Counted from the first letter of the stretch, positions 36,057 to 44,686 are shown. The stretch: 64,000 nt of DNA from Sphingomonas sp. Leaf67 (GCF_001421965.1 NZ_LMLP01000021.1:186001-250000), one strand, 5' to 3'. The notes: generated by a model from the letters alone, not told the origin. A program made the numbers and translations.

Positions 36057-36968
36057 TCAGCGCAACTTACGACGTGCCGCCGTGGTTGCACCGAAACTTG
36101 CCGCTGCCGCACCGATCAGCAGCGCGAGCACGAGGACGAACGAGGTACCGGCTGCCGCACCGGCTGCCTTGTCGGTTGCCGACTTGGCGGTCGCGACCGC
36201 TTCGTCCTTGGTCTGGACGAACTGCTGCTTGGCGCGCGTGACCTGCGCCTGCGCCTCGGGGCGGCTGATCTTGCGCTGTGCCGCGACGATATCGACGATG
36301 CGGCTTTCGGCACGCTGGCCATCGGCACCGCCACGGGCGAGTGCGGGCAGCTGCCTCGCGATTTCGGTCTGCGCCTGTTCGGGGGTCATCTGCGCCGGAT
36401 CATTGGGCGCGTCCGAGAGATAGGCGGCGGCTTCGCTCCGCACATCCTGCGCGACGTCCTTGACGTCATTGGCATCGACACCCGCGACCGACGCGGCGAC
36501 GGGCGCTGTCGAAGCGACCGTACCGACCGCGCTGCCCGCCGTACCGGCGACCGCGCCGACGGTGCGGAATGCGCCGCCGATGATGCCGCCGACCGCCGAG
36601 GTCAGCAGATACAGCGTCAGGATCAGCGTGACGCCCCACACGACCAGCCCATGGACCAGCGCGTCGAACCGTTCGGTCACGCCCGACACGCGAGCCGCGG
36701 CATAGCCGCCCGCGCCCAGTGCGACGACAGTGGTGATCAGCCAGTAAAGACCCGCACCGATGCCGAAGCCGGCGGCGCCGGGGGTGGTGCCCTCCACCGG
36801 ATCGACCATCGTCAGGCCGATGCCGGCACCGAGGATGCCGAGCACCAGCTGTACCGCGACCGCGATCACGACCCCGGCGAATACCGCGCCCCACGAGATA
36901 CGGGTCGGCGTCTTGTCCACATAAGCGGGGTCGGCCGGCCGGTAGCCGGTGTTCAGATTGGTCGCCAT
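36057..36968 (-). CDS. Multi-pass membrane protein, PhnA-like
   Basis: A 303-residue protein with at least four hydrophobic segments: about residues 26-52 (WGAVFAGVVIAVAVQLVLGI), 75-92, 103-128 (LVVWGVTLILTLYLL) and 278-296 (FVLVLALLIGAAAASFG). Between them lies a soluble helical part with alanine-rich stretches (about 160-270). Similar proteins in sphingomonads are annotated PhnA-like. The gene is the fifth of a stress operon (39426 to 36057, minus strand), 31 bp after the 60-residue gene. Confidence 0.7.
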   Translation of the reverse strand: MATNLNTGYRPADPAYVDKTPTRISWGAVFAGVVIAVAVQLVLGILGAGIGLTMVDPVEGTTPGAAGFGIGAGLYWLITTVVALGAGGYAAARVSGVTERFDALVHGLVVWGVTLILTLYLLTSAVGGIIGGAFRTVGAVAGTAGSAVGTVASTAPVAASVAGVDANDVKDVAQDVRSEAAAYLSDAPNDPAQMTPEQAQTEIARQLPALARGGADGQRAESRIVDIVAAQRKISRPEAQAQVTRAKQQFVQTKDEAVATAKSATDKAAGAAAGTSFVLVLALLIGAAAASFGATTAARRKLR

Positions 36969-36999
36969 AGTTACTCCTGTTGGTTACGGAACGTCGCGG

Positions 37000-37182
37000 T
37001 CAGCGCCGCGACGATGGTTTTTCCCCGGCAGCTTCGCCCGCAGCCTTTTCGGCGGAGCCGCGATCGCGGGCGTCGTCGTCGCCGATCAGCTTGCCGATCG
37101 CTTCGTGGACCGATCCCTTGACGGCGCGGACCGACGGCTTGTCGTCGGCACCCTTGGGGTCGGGGGGAGTCTTGTCGTTCAT
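37000..37182 (-). CDS. Small hydrophilic CsbD-like protein (60 aa)
   Basis: ATG 37182 overlaps the stop of the PAS-LuxR gene (ATGA), which decides the start. The 60 residues are highly charged (MNDKTPPDPKGADDKP at the start), with a KGSVHEAIGKLIGDD segment resembling a CsbD-type helix and a basic tail ending KPSSRR. Probably intrinsically disordered and stress-related. No certain family. Confidence 0.6.
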   Translation of the reverse strand: MNDKTPPDPKGADDKPSVRAVKGSVHEAIGKLIGDDDARDRGSAEKAAGEAAGEKPSSRR

Positions 37183-38696
37183 TCGGCTGCCTCCCGATCG
37201 CCGGTTTCCAGCCGCGTGCCGTCGTCGAAGCCGCGGGTGCGTGCCCATGCCACCGCCGCGATCCGGCGGTTGACGCCGATTTTCGCGTAGATGCGGGCGA
37301 CATGGTTGCGAACGGTGTTGGACGATACGTCCAGCGTGCGCGCGATCGTCTTGTCGTCCTGACCCCGACAGATCAGTGCCAGCACGTCGCGTTCGCGTGG
37401 CGTCAGGTCGTTCAGACCGGGGCCGGTCTTGTTGCCCGGCGGCGTGCGCAGCCGGGCCAGCTTGTCCATCACCGACCGGCTGAACCAGCTGGTATCCTTC
37501 ATCACCGCCTCGATCGCCTCGACCAGCTCGACTTCGGTCGCCTTGCGCTGGGTGATGTCCTGCATCGCCCACAACACACAGGCACCGTCGCCCAGCCGGA
37601 TCGCTTCGGTCGATACGATACAGTCGAGGATCGCGCCGTCCTTGGCATGGATGCGCACCTCTTCATCGCGCAGATCCTGCCCGGCATCGATCGCCGCCTC
37701 GACACGGCGGCGGACGGCGGGACTTTCCCAGAGCCCGACGTCGCCGAGCGGCCGGCCGATGATTTCCTCGGACGAATAGCCGGTCATCTGCACGAAACTG
37801 GCATTCACCTCACACAGCAGGTGGCCGTCGCGCGCGCCGATCGCCATCGGCACCGGTGCCATCTGGAACGTCCGGGTGAAGCGTTCCTCGCTGTGGCGCA
37901 GCGCGTCTTGCGCGCGACGGCGGGGTTCGAGATCGGCGAAGGTGAATAGCAGGCAGGGTTCGTCGCCCATCTCGATCGGCTGTCCGGCGACGATCACCAG
38001 CTTGGTCTCACCGTTCGGCAGGTCGAGTTCTGCCTCCATCTGCGGAATGGTGCGCCCCTCGGCCAGCCGTTCCTTGGCCAGATCGCGCCGCTCGGCACCG
38101 CGCAGCACGTCGATGTCGTACACTGTCCGATCCAGCACCTGATCGCGGTCATAGCCGGTCATGTCGAGGAACCCCTGATTGACCTTCACGAACCGCAGAT
38201 CGCGCAGGCGGCAGATGACGGCAGGGGCTGGATTCGCGTTGAACGACTGTTCGAACCGGTCCTCGGCCTCATACCGGGCGGTCACGTCCTGCACGACCAG
38301 CACCAGACAGGCCGGTTCGGCATCGTCGGCATCGTTCAGCACGAGGCTGCGCACCTGATGCGTCCAGCGCGGCTTGTCCTCGCCCGCCACCGTCACCTCG
38401 ACCACCACTTCCGAAAAACGGTCGCCCGATACGACCCGGTCGATCGGGTAATCGTCGGCGGACAGGCGGTGATTGTTGCGATAGTGCAGCTGAAAACGCG
38501 ACCGGTATTCGTCGACCGTCGCCCCCAGATCGGCAATATCCTTCACGCCGTGCATCGCGAGCGCGGCGTCGTTCGCCCATAACAGGCTCTGATCGGGATC
38601 GATCAGGATCACGCCTTCGTCGAGACCGACGATGATCTGCCGCAAATGCCGCAGATCGGCCGTCTCGCGCAGCGAGGTGAACGACGCCTTCGTCAT
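37179..38696 (-). CDS. Triple-PAS LuxR-type transcriptional regulator
   Basis: A 505-residue regulator: PAS-like domains at about 18-140 (IIVGLDEGVILIDPDQSLLW, then NDAALAMHG), 150-270 (VKVNQGFLDMTGYDRDQVLD) and 278-400 (VNASFVQMTGYSSEEIIGRP), then a LuxR helix-turn-helix at about 430-490 (LTPRERDVLALICRGQDDKT, NTVRNHVARIYAKIGVNRR). It has no kinase or receiver domain, so it appears to be a one-component sensor. It sits inside a CsbD/lipoprotein stress operon and overlaps its neighbours (7-bp gap before, 4-bp overlap after). Confidence 0.87.
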   Translation of the reverse strand: MTKASFTSLRETADLRHLRQIIVGLDEGVILIDPDQSLLWANDAALAMHGVKDIADLGATVDEYRSRFQLHYRNNHRLSADDYPIDRVVSGDRFSEVVVEVTVAGEDKPRWTHQVRSLVLNDADDAEPACLVLVVQDVTARYEAEDRFEQSFNANPAPAVICRLRDLRFVKVNQGFLDMTGYDRDQVLDRTVYDIDVLRGAERRDLAKERLAEGRTIPQMEAELDLPNGETKLVIVAGQPIEMGDEPCLLFTFADLEPRRRAQDALRHSEERFTRTFQMAPVPMAIGARDGHLLCEVNASFVQMTGYSSEEIIGRPLGDVGLWESPAVRRRVEAAIDAGQDLRDEEVRIHAKDGAILDCIVSTEAIRLGDGACVLWAMQDITQRKATEVELVEAIEAVMKDTSWFSRSVMDKLARLRTPPGNKTGPGLNDLTPRERDVLALICRGQDDKTIARTLDVSSNTVRNHVARIYAKIGVNRRIAAVAWARTRGFDDGTRLETGDREAAE

Positions 38697-38703
38697 GCTG
38701 CGA

Positions 38704-39069
38704 TCAGTCGTGCCGTCCGTGGATCAGCCAGCCCAGACCATAGCCGAGCGCGATTGCGCCCAGTGCCCAGACCAGCGGCTGTTCCTGTGCGGTGCGCACG
38801 GTGGTCTCGCCGCCGCGCTGTGCGGCATCGGCCACCTGCCTGCCGGTCGATTCCAGACGGTCGCGGGCATCCTTCAGCAGGCCCGGCGCACTGTCGATCG
38901 CGTCGTTCAGGATCGACTTGGCGCGGCCGTAGCCGTGCTGCGCGCCGCCCGCAACCTGATCGACGACGCCATCGGCCTGCCAGTCGCTGCGGCCGGCGAC
39001 ATCGCCTACGGCCTTTTCAACCTTGCCGGTCGCATAGCGGATGCTGCCTTCGAATTCGTCGTTGTTCAT
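38704..39069 (-). CDS. CsbD-family stress protein with membrane anchor
   Basis: A 121-residue protein: a CsbD-like N-terminus (DEFEGSIRYATGKVEKAVGD near residue 4), a helical middle, and a C-terminal hydrophobic anchor (LVWALGAIALGYGLGWLIHG near 98) like that of ElaB/DUF883 proteins. Members are induced in general stress and may tether ribosomes or stabilise membranes. It is the second gene of the operon, 36 bp after the lipoprotein gene. Confidence 0.8.
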   Translation of the reverse strand: MNNDEFEGSIRYATGKVEKAVGDVAGRSDWQADGVVDQVAGGAQHGYGRAKSILNDAIDSAPGLLKDARDRLESTGRQVADAAQRGGETTVRTAQEQPLVWALGAIALGYGLGWLIHGRHD

Positions 39070-39105
39070 CGATCGTCTCCTGTATGCATGAATGGGATCG
39101 GGGCG

Positions 39106-39426
39106 TCAGGGCAGGACGTTGCAACCCGCCGCGGCCTTGCCGACCGCCAGCGGGATCGCCGGGTCCTTCAGCTCGCTGGCGACGCGGATCAGGTCGCCGA
39201 CGGTCAGGACGCCCGGATTGGGGTCGTTCTTGCCATAGGCGGCGGCGGCGCGACCGAGCTGCTGCAACTGTCCGAGCGAGAGGTCACCCTGCAAACGGGT
39301 GCCGACGCAATCGGCACGCTGCGTATCGAGACCATAGCGCTGCAACCCTGTAGAAATACGGGTGGCGGGTGCAGCACATGCCGATAGCGTGGCCGCACCG
39401 ATCAAGATCAGCGCCAATGGTTTCAT
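39106..39426 (-). CDS. Small lipoprotein of unknown function
   Basis: A 106-residue protein from ATG 39426 with GGAGGAACC upstream. Signal and lipobox MKPLALILIGAATLSAC, then a mature domain with two further cysteines (ADCVGTRL near 39; AAGCNVLP at the end) that may form a disulfide. No family name recognised. First gene of the stress operon. Confidence 0.7.
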   Translation of the reverse strand: MKPLALILIGAATLSACAAPATRISTGLQRYGLDTQRADCVGTRLQGDLSLGQLQQLGRAAAAYGKNDPNPGVLTVGDLIRVASELKDPAIPLAVGKAAAGCNVLP

Positions 39427-39476
39427 GGTCGGTTCCTCCGACCGGGGCGTAAACACGCGGCCGGTTCGGGCGCATC

Positions 39477-39501
39477 AACCGACCGGCAGGATTACCGTTC
39501 C
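39477..39501 (-). promoter_or_regulatory. EcfG-like general stress promoter
   Basis: On the minus strand GGAAC, 16 nt, GGTT: one mismatch from the alphaproteobacterial EcfG consensus GGAAC-N16/17-CGTT. It lies 51-75 bp upstream of the lipoprotein start that opens the CsbD/PAS-LuxR operon, a suitable position. Inference from consensus. Confidence 0.45.
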
Positions 39502-39730
39502 TGGTATTTCTGCTGCAAGGACTAGTAGCAAACTACCATGTCGTTCGGGATGTTTCGCGACGAAATGTGACAAATTCAATGTCGAGCGAATTGCTAAACG
39601 ATATTTGTACAGCGCGTTCAGGAAGTTGTCCCAAGCGTGCCGATGCGGTGTCGGTCGAGCCAGTTTCACTGACTCAACGGCGACAGTAGGCCCGAGCGAC
39701 AGCCAGCGTACGATATCGCACATTCACCGC

Positions 39731-40072
39731 TTACCACAGATCGGCGATCAACTGGTCCAGCCGCGCCTTGCAGTCGCGGGTCAGCGCGATCCAGCAGCGG
39801 CGACCATCGGCCGGATCGGGCTGACGCACGACCAGCCCGGCCTCTTCCATCAACGATACCCAGCGCAGCCAGGTGGTCGATGGTACGCGGATCATCGGTG
39901 CCACCGCCGATACCGACATCGGCCGGCCTTCCTCTTCGGCGATGTAGAGCTGGAACAGCGCGTCATAGACCGGATCGGTCACCTTCACCGGATACAGGCC
40001 GGCGATGCGGTCCTTCATCGCGATCAGGCGGCGGGCGCGGGCGGCATTTTCCGACGTGCCGTCCTCGACCAT
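39731..40072 (-). CDS. MarR/winged-helix DNA-binding protein
   Basis: A 113-residue protein from ATG 40072. The winged helix is visible in PVYDALFQLYIAEEEGRPMS near residue 34, VSAVAPMIRVPSTTWLRWVS near 54 and DPADGRRCWIALTRDCKARL near 86. The start overlaps the end of the preceding membrane-protein gene by 49 nt. Its target is unknown; the small membrane protein upstream is a candidate co-transcribed partner. Confidence 0.72.
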   Translation of the reverse strand: MVEDGTSENAARARRLIAMKDRIAGLYPVKVTDPVYDALFQLYIAEEEGRPMSVSAVAPMIRVPSTTWLRWVSLMEEAGLVVRQPDPADGRRCWIALTRDCKARLDQLIADLW

Positions 40073-40491
40073 GCCGGATCGTGCCCGTCGCGCCGCAGCC
40101 GGTGGCGATGGCGCAGCGTTCCCGCAAGGATCAGGAGGAGCGTCGGATAGGCACTCATTGCGTGCAGGATCAGATAGACTTCCCGGTACGGGCGCGGGGC
40201 GTACCAGATCGCCAGATGCAGCATCAGGCCAACGATCAGAATTGCGCTTAGCCATATCGGCCAGAACCTTTCCGCCAGCATCGCCAGCGTACAAAATGCC
40301 AGAGTGAGGACAAGATCGACCGCGAAGATGCCGGTCTCGCGGTCGGCGAACGGCCGGTCGGAAACGACCGCGAGCGTGGCGACAACCGCGACCAGGATCG
40401 CGAGCATCGCGATCCGTTCGGGTGCTCCGCCACGCCACAGCGTCCAGACCGATACGGTCCCCAGCAGCGCCAGAAAGAGCCAGACGTTCAC
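40024..40491 (-). CDS. Hypothetical membrane protein (155 aa)
   Basis: Taken from GTG 40491, which starts directly with the first hydrophobic segment (NVWLFLALLGTVSVWTL). Four to five transmembrane segments follow (AMLAILVAVVATLAVV, FAVDLVLTLAFCTLAML, WLSAILIVGLMLHLAIW, MSAYPTLLLILAGTL) and a basic tail. No family recognised. The last 49 nt overlap the winged-helix gene in another frame. Confidence 0.6.
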   Translation of the reverse strand: MNVWLFLALLGTVSVWTLWRGGAPERIAMLAILVAVVATLAVVSDRPFADRETGIFAVDLVLTLAFCTLAMLAERFWPIWLSAILIVGLMLHLAIWYAPRPYREVYLILHAMSAYPTLLLILAGTLRHRHRLRRDGHDPAWSRTARRKMPPAPAA

Positions 40492-40634
40492 GGCGTCGCC
40501 CGATCGGTTAGGCCGTGACCGGCAGCGGTGCGCGGATCGCATCGCCGGTCGACCCTTTGGCGGTCGGTGGCCGCTGGGCGATCGCGGTGGTCGCCCGACA
40601 GGATGGCTGGTGCATGACGTGCCCCTTGGTCGCT

Positions 40635-41135
40635 TCAGGAACGCAGGCTCGCGAAGATCGATACGAGGCCCACGGCGGCGACGACCGCCATCGCCAGCGC
40701 AGCGCACATCGCCACGACCAGCCCGACGATCATCAACGTCCGACCGCCCGCGCCAAAGCGATGGGGTTCGATCGTTCGTTCGAGATAGAGCAGCCGGGAC
40801 AACCATCCTCCCGATCCACGCTCGACCCGCGCGGCGGACAGTGTCGGGGGCGGGGGCACTGGCTCAACCCGTTCGAACATACCCCCATGTTCGGAGGGGG
40901 CATCGGCGACCGGCGGTTCCCGCAAGGCAACGGGTGCCGCACCCAGCATCCGTGCCGCTTCCTTGCGGTTGCGCGCGCCCAGCTTCCGCCGCGCATCGGC
41001 GAGATAGCCGTTGACCGTCGCGACCGAAATGCCGAGTTCGGCGGCGATCTGGCCCGTGTCATAATGCTGCGCCACCAGGTCGAGGCAGCGGCGTTCACGC
41101 GGTGTCAGGCGGGCGAGGGCTTCCGATTCGGTCAC
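40635..41135 (-). CDS. LuxR-type DNA-binding protein with C-terminal membrane anchor
   Basis: A 166-residue protein from GTG 41135. The N-terminus is directly a LuxR helix-turn-helix (LTPRERRCLDLVAQHYDTGQ near residue 10, then ISVATVNGYLADARRKLGAR near 36), followed by a proline-rich linker and one transmembrane helix (LMIVGLVVAMCAALAMAVVA near 134). There is no sensor domain. This HTH-linker-TM layout recurs in sphingomonads, where such proteins are membrane-held regulators of unknown signal. A run of 11 G lies 173-183 bp upstream of the start. Confidence 0.75.
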   Translation of the reverse strand: MTESEALARLTPRERRCLDLVAQHYDTGQIAAELGISVATVNGYLADARRKLGARNRKEAARMLGAAPVALREPPVADAPSEHGGMFERVEPVPPPPTLSAARVERGSGGWLSRLLYLERTIEPHRFGAGGRTLMIVGLVVAMCAALAMAVVAAVGLVSIFASLRS

Positions 41136-41307
41136 AACCGGACGTTTACCGCCATGCCCGGCCTTTCCAACGCCCGCGCCTCTCGGTTGCCGGAATAATT
41201 CGGACTTCGGTACGCTACACACCTTGCGAACAGGGCGATGCGGGTACGTGTGCCGGCACGGTATGCTCGTCGCGACCGGCGCAGGCCGTGCTTCCAAACT
41301 CCGCCTC

Positions 41308-41318
41308 GGGGGGGGGGG
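41308..41318. repeat. G11 homopolymer tract
   Basis: Eleven consecutive G on the plus strand, 7 bp beyond the stop of the gluconate-dehydrogenase-3-like gene and in the leader of the LuxR-type gene. Long G tracts are slippage-prone; in this position it could change transcript spacing but not a reading frame. Sequencing error in the length is also possible. Confidence 0.5.
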
Positions 41319-41325
41319 CGTCCGG

Positions 41326-42039
41326 CTATCCCCGCCGGGTGGCGTCCGTCAGTTTCAGTTCGTCGAGCAAGGCGGCGAAATGCGTCAGGGCGGCATCGTT
41401 CGGGCCGGGATAGGGGCCCTCGGTCGGCTGGTCGCCGATATAGCCCATATCCGCCTTCCCCTCGGGCAGGCTGTAGAAGCCCAGGATGAAGAGGTTGCGC
41501 AGCCGGTCCATGAACGCGACCGGCTGGGCCATGGCCAGCGACGGGGTGGCGACGGTCAGCGCGTCGAGCAGCATCGTCCGCCGCGCGGGCGTCGATGCGG
41601 CGAATGTCGCACCGTGCAGCGCCCGACTCTGCGCGTCGAGCCAGAGGAGCCCGGCGAGGATCCTGCCGCGATCCTCCTGCTGTCGCGGATAGGGGGCGCT
41701 GATCCATTCGTCGATGAACGCTCCGACGCCAAGGGTGCCGGCACCGGGCGATGCCTTGTCGGCGGGCAGGATCAGGTCGCCGAGCAGGTCGATGGTCGCG
41801 CGCTGCCCCCTGGTCAGGGTGAGCGGCCATGGCACCTTGGGATCGGTCAGGTCGGGATCGCGGCCATAGCCCTTTGCCGGCGGCAGGTCGGGGACCTGTG
41901 CGGGCCAGTCGACCACCCCGAAGGGCGGCGGGATGCCGGCCTCGCTCACCACCGGCGCGATGGCCGGCAGCCGTGCGGTGAGCGTCAGGGCGGTCGCGGT
42001 CGCGAACCATTGCAGGGTCGTGCGGCGGCTGAAGGTCAT
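41326..42039 (-). CDS. Gluconate 2-dehydrogenase subunit 3-like protein (Tat-exported)
   Basis: A 237-residue protein from ATG 42039 (4-bp overlap with the GMC gene). A twin-arginine signal, SRRTTLQWFATATALTL, opens it. The mature part matches the gluconate_2-dh3 family: LTRGQRATIDLLGDLILPAD near residue 75, GAFIDEWISAPY near 106 and LFILGFYSLPEGKADMGYIG near 183. In known complexes this subunit escorts a flavoprotein dehydrogenase through the Tat route. Third gene of the DUF1080-GMC operon. Confidence 0.85.
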   Translation of the reverse strand: MTFSRRTTLQWFATATALTLTARLPAIAPVVSEAGIPPPFGVVDWPAQVPDLPPAKGYGRDPDLTDPKVPWPLTLTRGQRATIDLLGDLILPADKASPGAGTLGVGAFIDEWISAPYPRQQEDRGRILAGLLWLDAQSRALHGATFAASTPARRTMLLDALTVATPSLAMAQPVAFMDRLRNLFILGFYSLPEGKADMGYIGDQPTEGPYPGPNDAALTHFAALLDELKLTDATRRG

Positions 42040-43730
42040 GCGAGCGCTCCCGACCGCAGGCGCGTCGCCAATCGTTCCGATGCGCGCAGCGTGAGCGCGA
42101 GGATCGTCAGGGTCGGATTCTTGTGCGGTCCCGATGCGAAGGTCGCACCGTCCATCAGTACGATATTGTCGACGTCCCATGTCTGGCCATAGCCGTCGAC
42201 GACCGAGGATCGCCGGTCGCTGCCCATGCGCGCGGTGCCGAGTTCGTGAATGATCTCGCCGCCCGCCGTCATGATCTTTTCGGGCGGCAAATCGGGGTCG
42301 AGGATCGTGCCGTTCAGCCGGCGGAACACCGAATGCGCGGCACGACGGCCATGCGCGACCTGATTGATCTCATGCTGCGACCATTTGAACGCGAAGCGCA
42401 GCACCGGAATACCGAAGCGGTCCTTCACCCCCGGATCGATCTCGCAATAGGAATCCTTGTTGGGGATCATCTCGCCGCGCAGCGTCAGTCCGATCGTCGC
42501 GCCGGACCGTTCGCGCACCGCCTGTTTCAACGCCGGTCCCCATGCGCGCGGCAATGCGGTGTCGGGCGGAATGCCGAACCGGCCGTTGATTTCGAAATGA
42601 TAGCCACGCGCGAAATCCAGTTCGCCGCGATGCTGCTGGCCGTACAGCCAGAACGGGATGTAGATATGCTGCCCGCCAATCCCGTCCTCGTTATAGCGCG
42701 GGCGGTTTGCGAGGCCGGGAATATAGGCGCGGAACGACGCGCCGGTGGAATCGGTCAGGTTGCGGCCGAGTTCGCCCGAGGTGTTGGCAAGGGCGCGCCC
42801 GTCCTGTCCCGAATTGAGCAACAGGCGCGTCGTCTCGCCGGTACCGGCGGCCAGCACGACCGCGCGTGCCGTGATTTGGTGGCGCATGCCGGTCTTGCGG
42901 TCGACATATTCGACGCCGCCAGCGCGGTTGCCCGACGCCATCACCACCCGCGATACCATCGCATCGGTGACGACGCGCAGCCGCCCGGTCGCCTTCGCCA
43001 TCGGCAGCAGCGAGGTCGTGGTCTGGAACATCGCGCCGATGGTGCAGCCGCGCGTACACGGCGTCGCGTTGAAACACGCGCTGCGCGGTGCGACCGGGTC
43101 CGGCATGTCGCGCGTCAGCACCGCGGTATGCGCGGCGCGCACGGGAATGCCGAGGCTTTCGGCCGCCGCGGTGATCAGCATTTCGGGCACGCGGGGTTTG
43201 GGCGGCGGCATCAGGCAGTCCGCCGGCGAATCCGGGTGGTTCTCCAGTCCGATCGGCCCGCCATTGACGCCGATCATCCGTTCGACCCGGTCGTAGAACG
43301 GCGCGACATCGTCATAGCCGATCGGCCAGTCGACCCCCAGCCCGTCGCGGGAAAAGGGTTTGAAGTCGTACGGACCGAAGCGCGGCACGTGCCGCCCCCA
43401 GTGATTGGTGCGGCCGCCCAGCATCCGGGGACGATACCAGCGGAAATCGGTGCCTTCGCGCATCGTGTACGGCTCGCCATCGACCTGCCAGCCGCCATCG
43501 ACCGTCGCGTCGAAATAGCCGAACGGCTTGTCGGGAGTGCCCGTGCCGCGCAGCGGTGCCGCGCTTTCGGGGGCGAACATGTTCACCTCCTTCTGCGGAT
43601 CATAGTCGCGCCCGGCCTCGAGGATCAGGCAGCGGAGGCCCGATTTGGTCAGGCTGTACGCCGCCATCCCGCCCGCCGCGCCCGACCCGACGATGACGAC
43701 GTCGATCGCGGCGTCGGCCGCGCCGGTCAC
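42036..43730 (-). CDS. GMC-family FAD-dependent oxidoreductase
   Basis: A 564-residue flavoprotein from GTG 43730, overlapping the DUF1080 stop by 4 bp. The FAD site VIVGSGAAGGMAAYSL is near residue 13, GGRTNHWGRHVPRF near 105, and the catalytic-region ending HELGTARMGSDRRSSVVD near 484 and GPHKNPTLTILAL near 533 (His then Asn) typical of sugar dehydrogenases with a subunit-3 partner. It has no signal of its own, so it is probably exported with the Tat-bearing subunit. Likely substrate: a sugar or glycoside, oxidised at C3. Confidence 0.87.
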   Translation of the reverse strand: MTGAADAAIDVVIVGSGAAGGMAAYSLTKSGLRCLILEAGRDYDPQKEVNMFAPESAAPLRGTGTPDKPFGYFDATVDGGWQVDGEPYTMREGTDFRWYRPRMLGGRTNHWGRHVPRFGPYDFKPFSRDGLGVDWPIGYDDVAPFYDRVERMIGVNGGPIGLENHPDSPADCLMPPPKPRVPEMLITAAAESLGIPVRAAHTAVLTRDMPDPVAPRSACFNATPCTRGCTIGAMFQTTTSLLPMAKATGRLRVVTDAMVSRVVMASGNRAGGVEYVDRKTGMRHQITARAVVLAAGTGETTRLLLNSGQDGRALANTSGELGRNLTDSTGASFRAYIPGLANRPRYNEDGIGGQHIYIPFWLYGQQHRGELDFARGYHFEINGRFGIPPDTALPRAWGPALKQAVRERSGATIGLTLRGEMIPNKDSYCEIDPGVKDRFGIPVLRFAFKWSQHEINQVAHGRRAAHSVFRRLNGTILDPDLPPEKIMTAGGEIIHELGTARMGSDRRSSVVDGYGQTWDVDNIVLMDGATFASGPHKNPTLTILALTLRASERLATRLRSGALA

Positions 43731-44470
43731 TTGGCCGCCCCGGTGGCCGATGGCCCGATCGGGCGCAGCTTGATGTTGCGGAACGCGACCGGTTCGCCAT
43801 GGTCCTGCAGGCCGATGACCCCGCTGGGGAAGGTGCCGAACTGCGGCATCCCGGCGAATTTCGATCCCGCCACCCGGCGACGCCAGCCATCGTCGCCATA
43901 GGAAACGTCGGCGGTCGGCGTCCCGTTCAGCCATTGCCGGATCCGGCCGCGCTCCACCAGCAGGCGGGCATGGTTCCAACTGCCGGCCGGTCGCGCCGCG
44001 CCGGCGGGGGGTGCCGTCATGTCGTACAGCGCGCCGGCGCGGTGCGTCGGGATCTTGCCGTCGGAATGGCCGGCATCGTCGAGCACCTGCATCTCCAGCC
44101 CGGTCTGATACAGCAGCGGCGCGCCCGGCACCTTGCGCGCGAGATAGAGGATGCCGCTATTGCCGCCGCGCGCCACCTTCCAGTCGAGCGTCAGTTCGAA
44201 CGCGCCATAGCGATCGGCGGTCACCAGATCGGTTCCGCTCATCTGTCCGTCGGCCTTGATCAGCGTCAGCGCGCCATCGCGGACCGTCCACGTCGCGGGC
44301 GGTGTCCCGCCGTCGAACGATCGCCATCCCGACAGGTCGCGCCCGTTGAACAGCAGTCGCCAGCCCTGCGCGCGTTCCTGCGCACTCAGGACATTGTCGC
44401 GAACCGGTCCGGCGGCGAGCGGCGATGCGAGCATCACCATGGCCAAGCCGATGCCGAGTGCCGTGCGCAT
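43727..44470 (-). CDS. DUF1080 (3-keto-disaccharide hydrolase) family protein
   Basis: A 247-residue exported protein: signal peptide MRTALGIGLAMVMLASPLAA, then the DUF1080 (PF06439) jelly-roll with GWRLLFNGRDLSGWRS near residue 36, GNSGILYLARK near 103 and SWNHARLLVERGRIRQWLNG near 164. Characterised members cleave glycosides whose sugar has been oxidised at C3. First gene of an operon with a GMC oxidoreductase and its escort, exactly the enzymes that would make the 3-keto substrate. Confidence 0.87.
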   Translation of the reverse strand: MRTALGIGLAMVMLASPLAAGPVRDNVLSAQERAQGWRLLFNGRDLSGWRSFDGGTPPATWTVRDGALTLIKADGQMSGTDLVTADRYGAFELTLDWKVARGGNSGILYLARKVPGAPLLYQTGLEMQVLDDAGHSDGKIPTHRAGALYDMTAPPAGAARPAGSWNHARLLVERGRIRQWLNGTPTADVSYGDDGWRRRVAGSKFAGMPQFGTFPSGVIGLQDHGEPVAFRNIKLRPIGPSATGAAK

Positions 44471-44686
44471 GCGGATTCTCCTGTCGATCGGCGTGCTTCG
44501 TCGCCGCCGTTGCCACCGGCTTACCGACTGTACGTTCGTTTTCAAGGCGCGTCCGACCGCGCGACCGAAGCCGTCCCCAATCGTTATGCGGTGCGCAGGA
44601 GATTGCCCGATGCACCGCCCCCGTCCGATCACAGCTTCCCCCCGCCGCCGGCAAGGTACCGAATGCGCGGGTACGGGCGGCATCGC

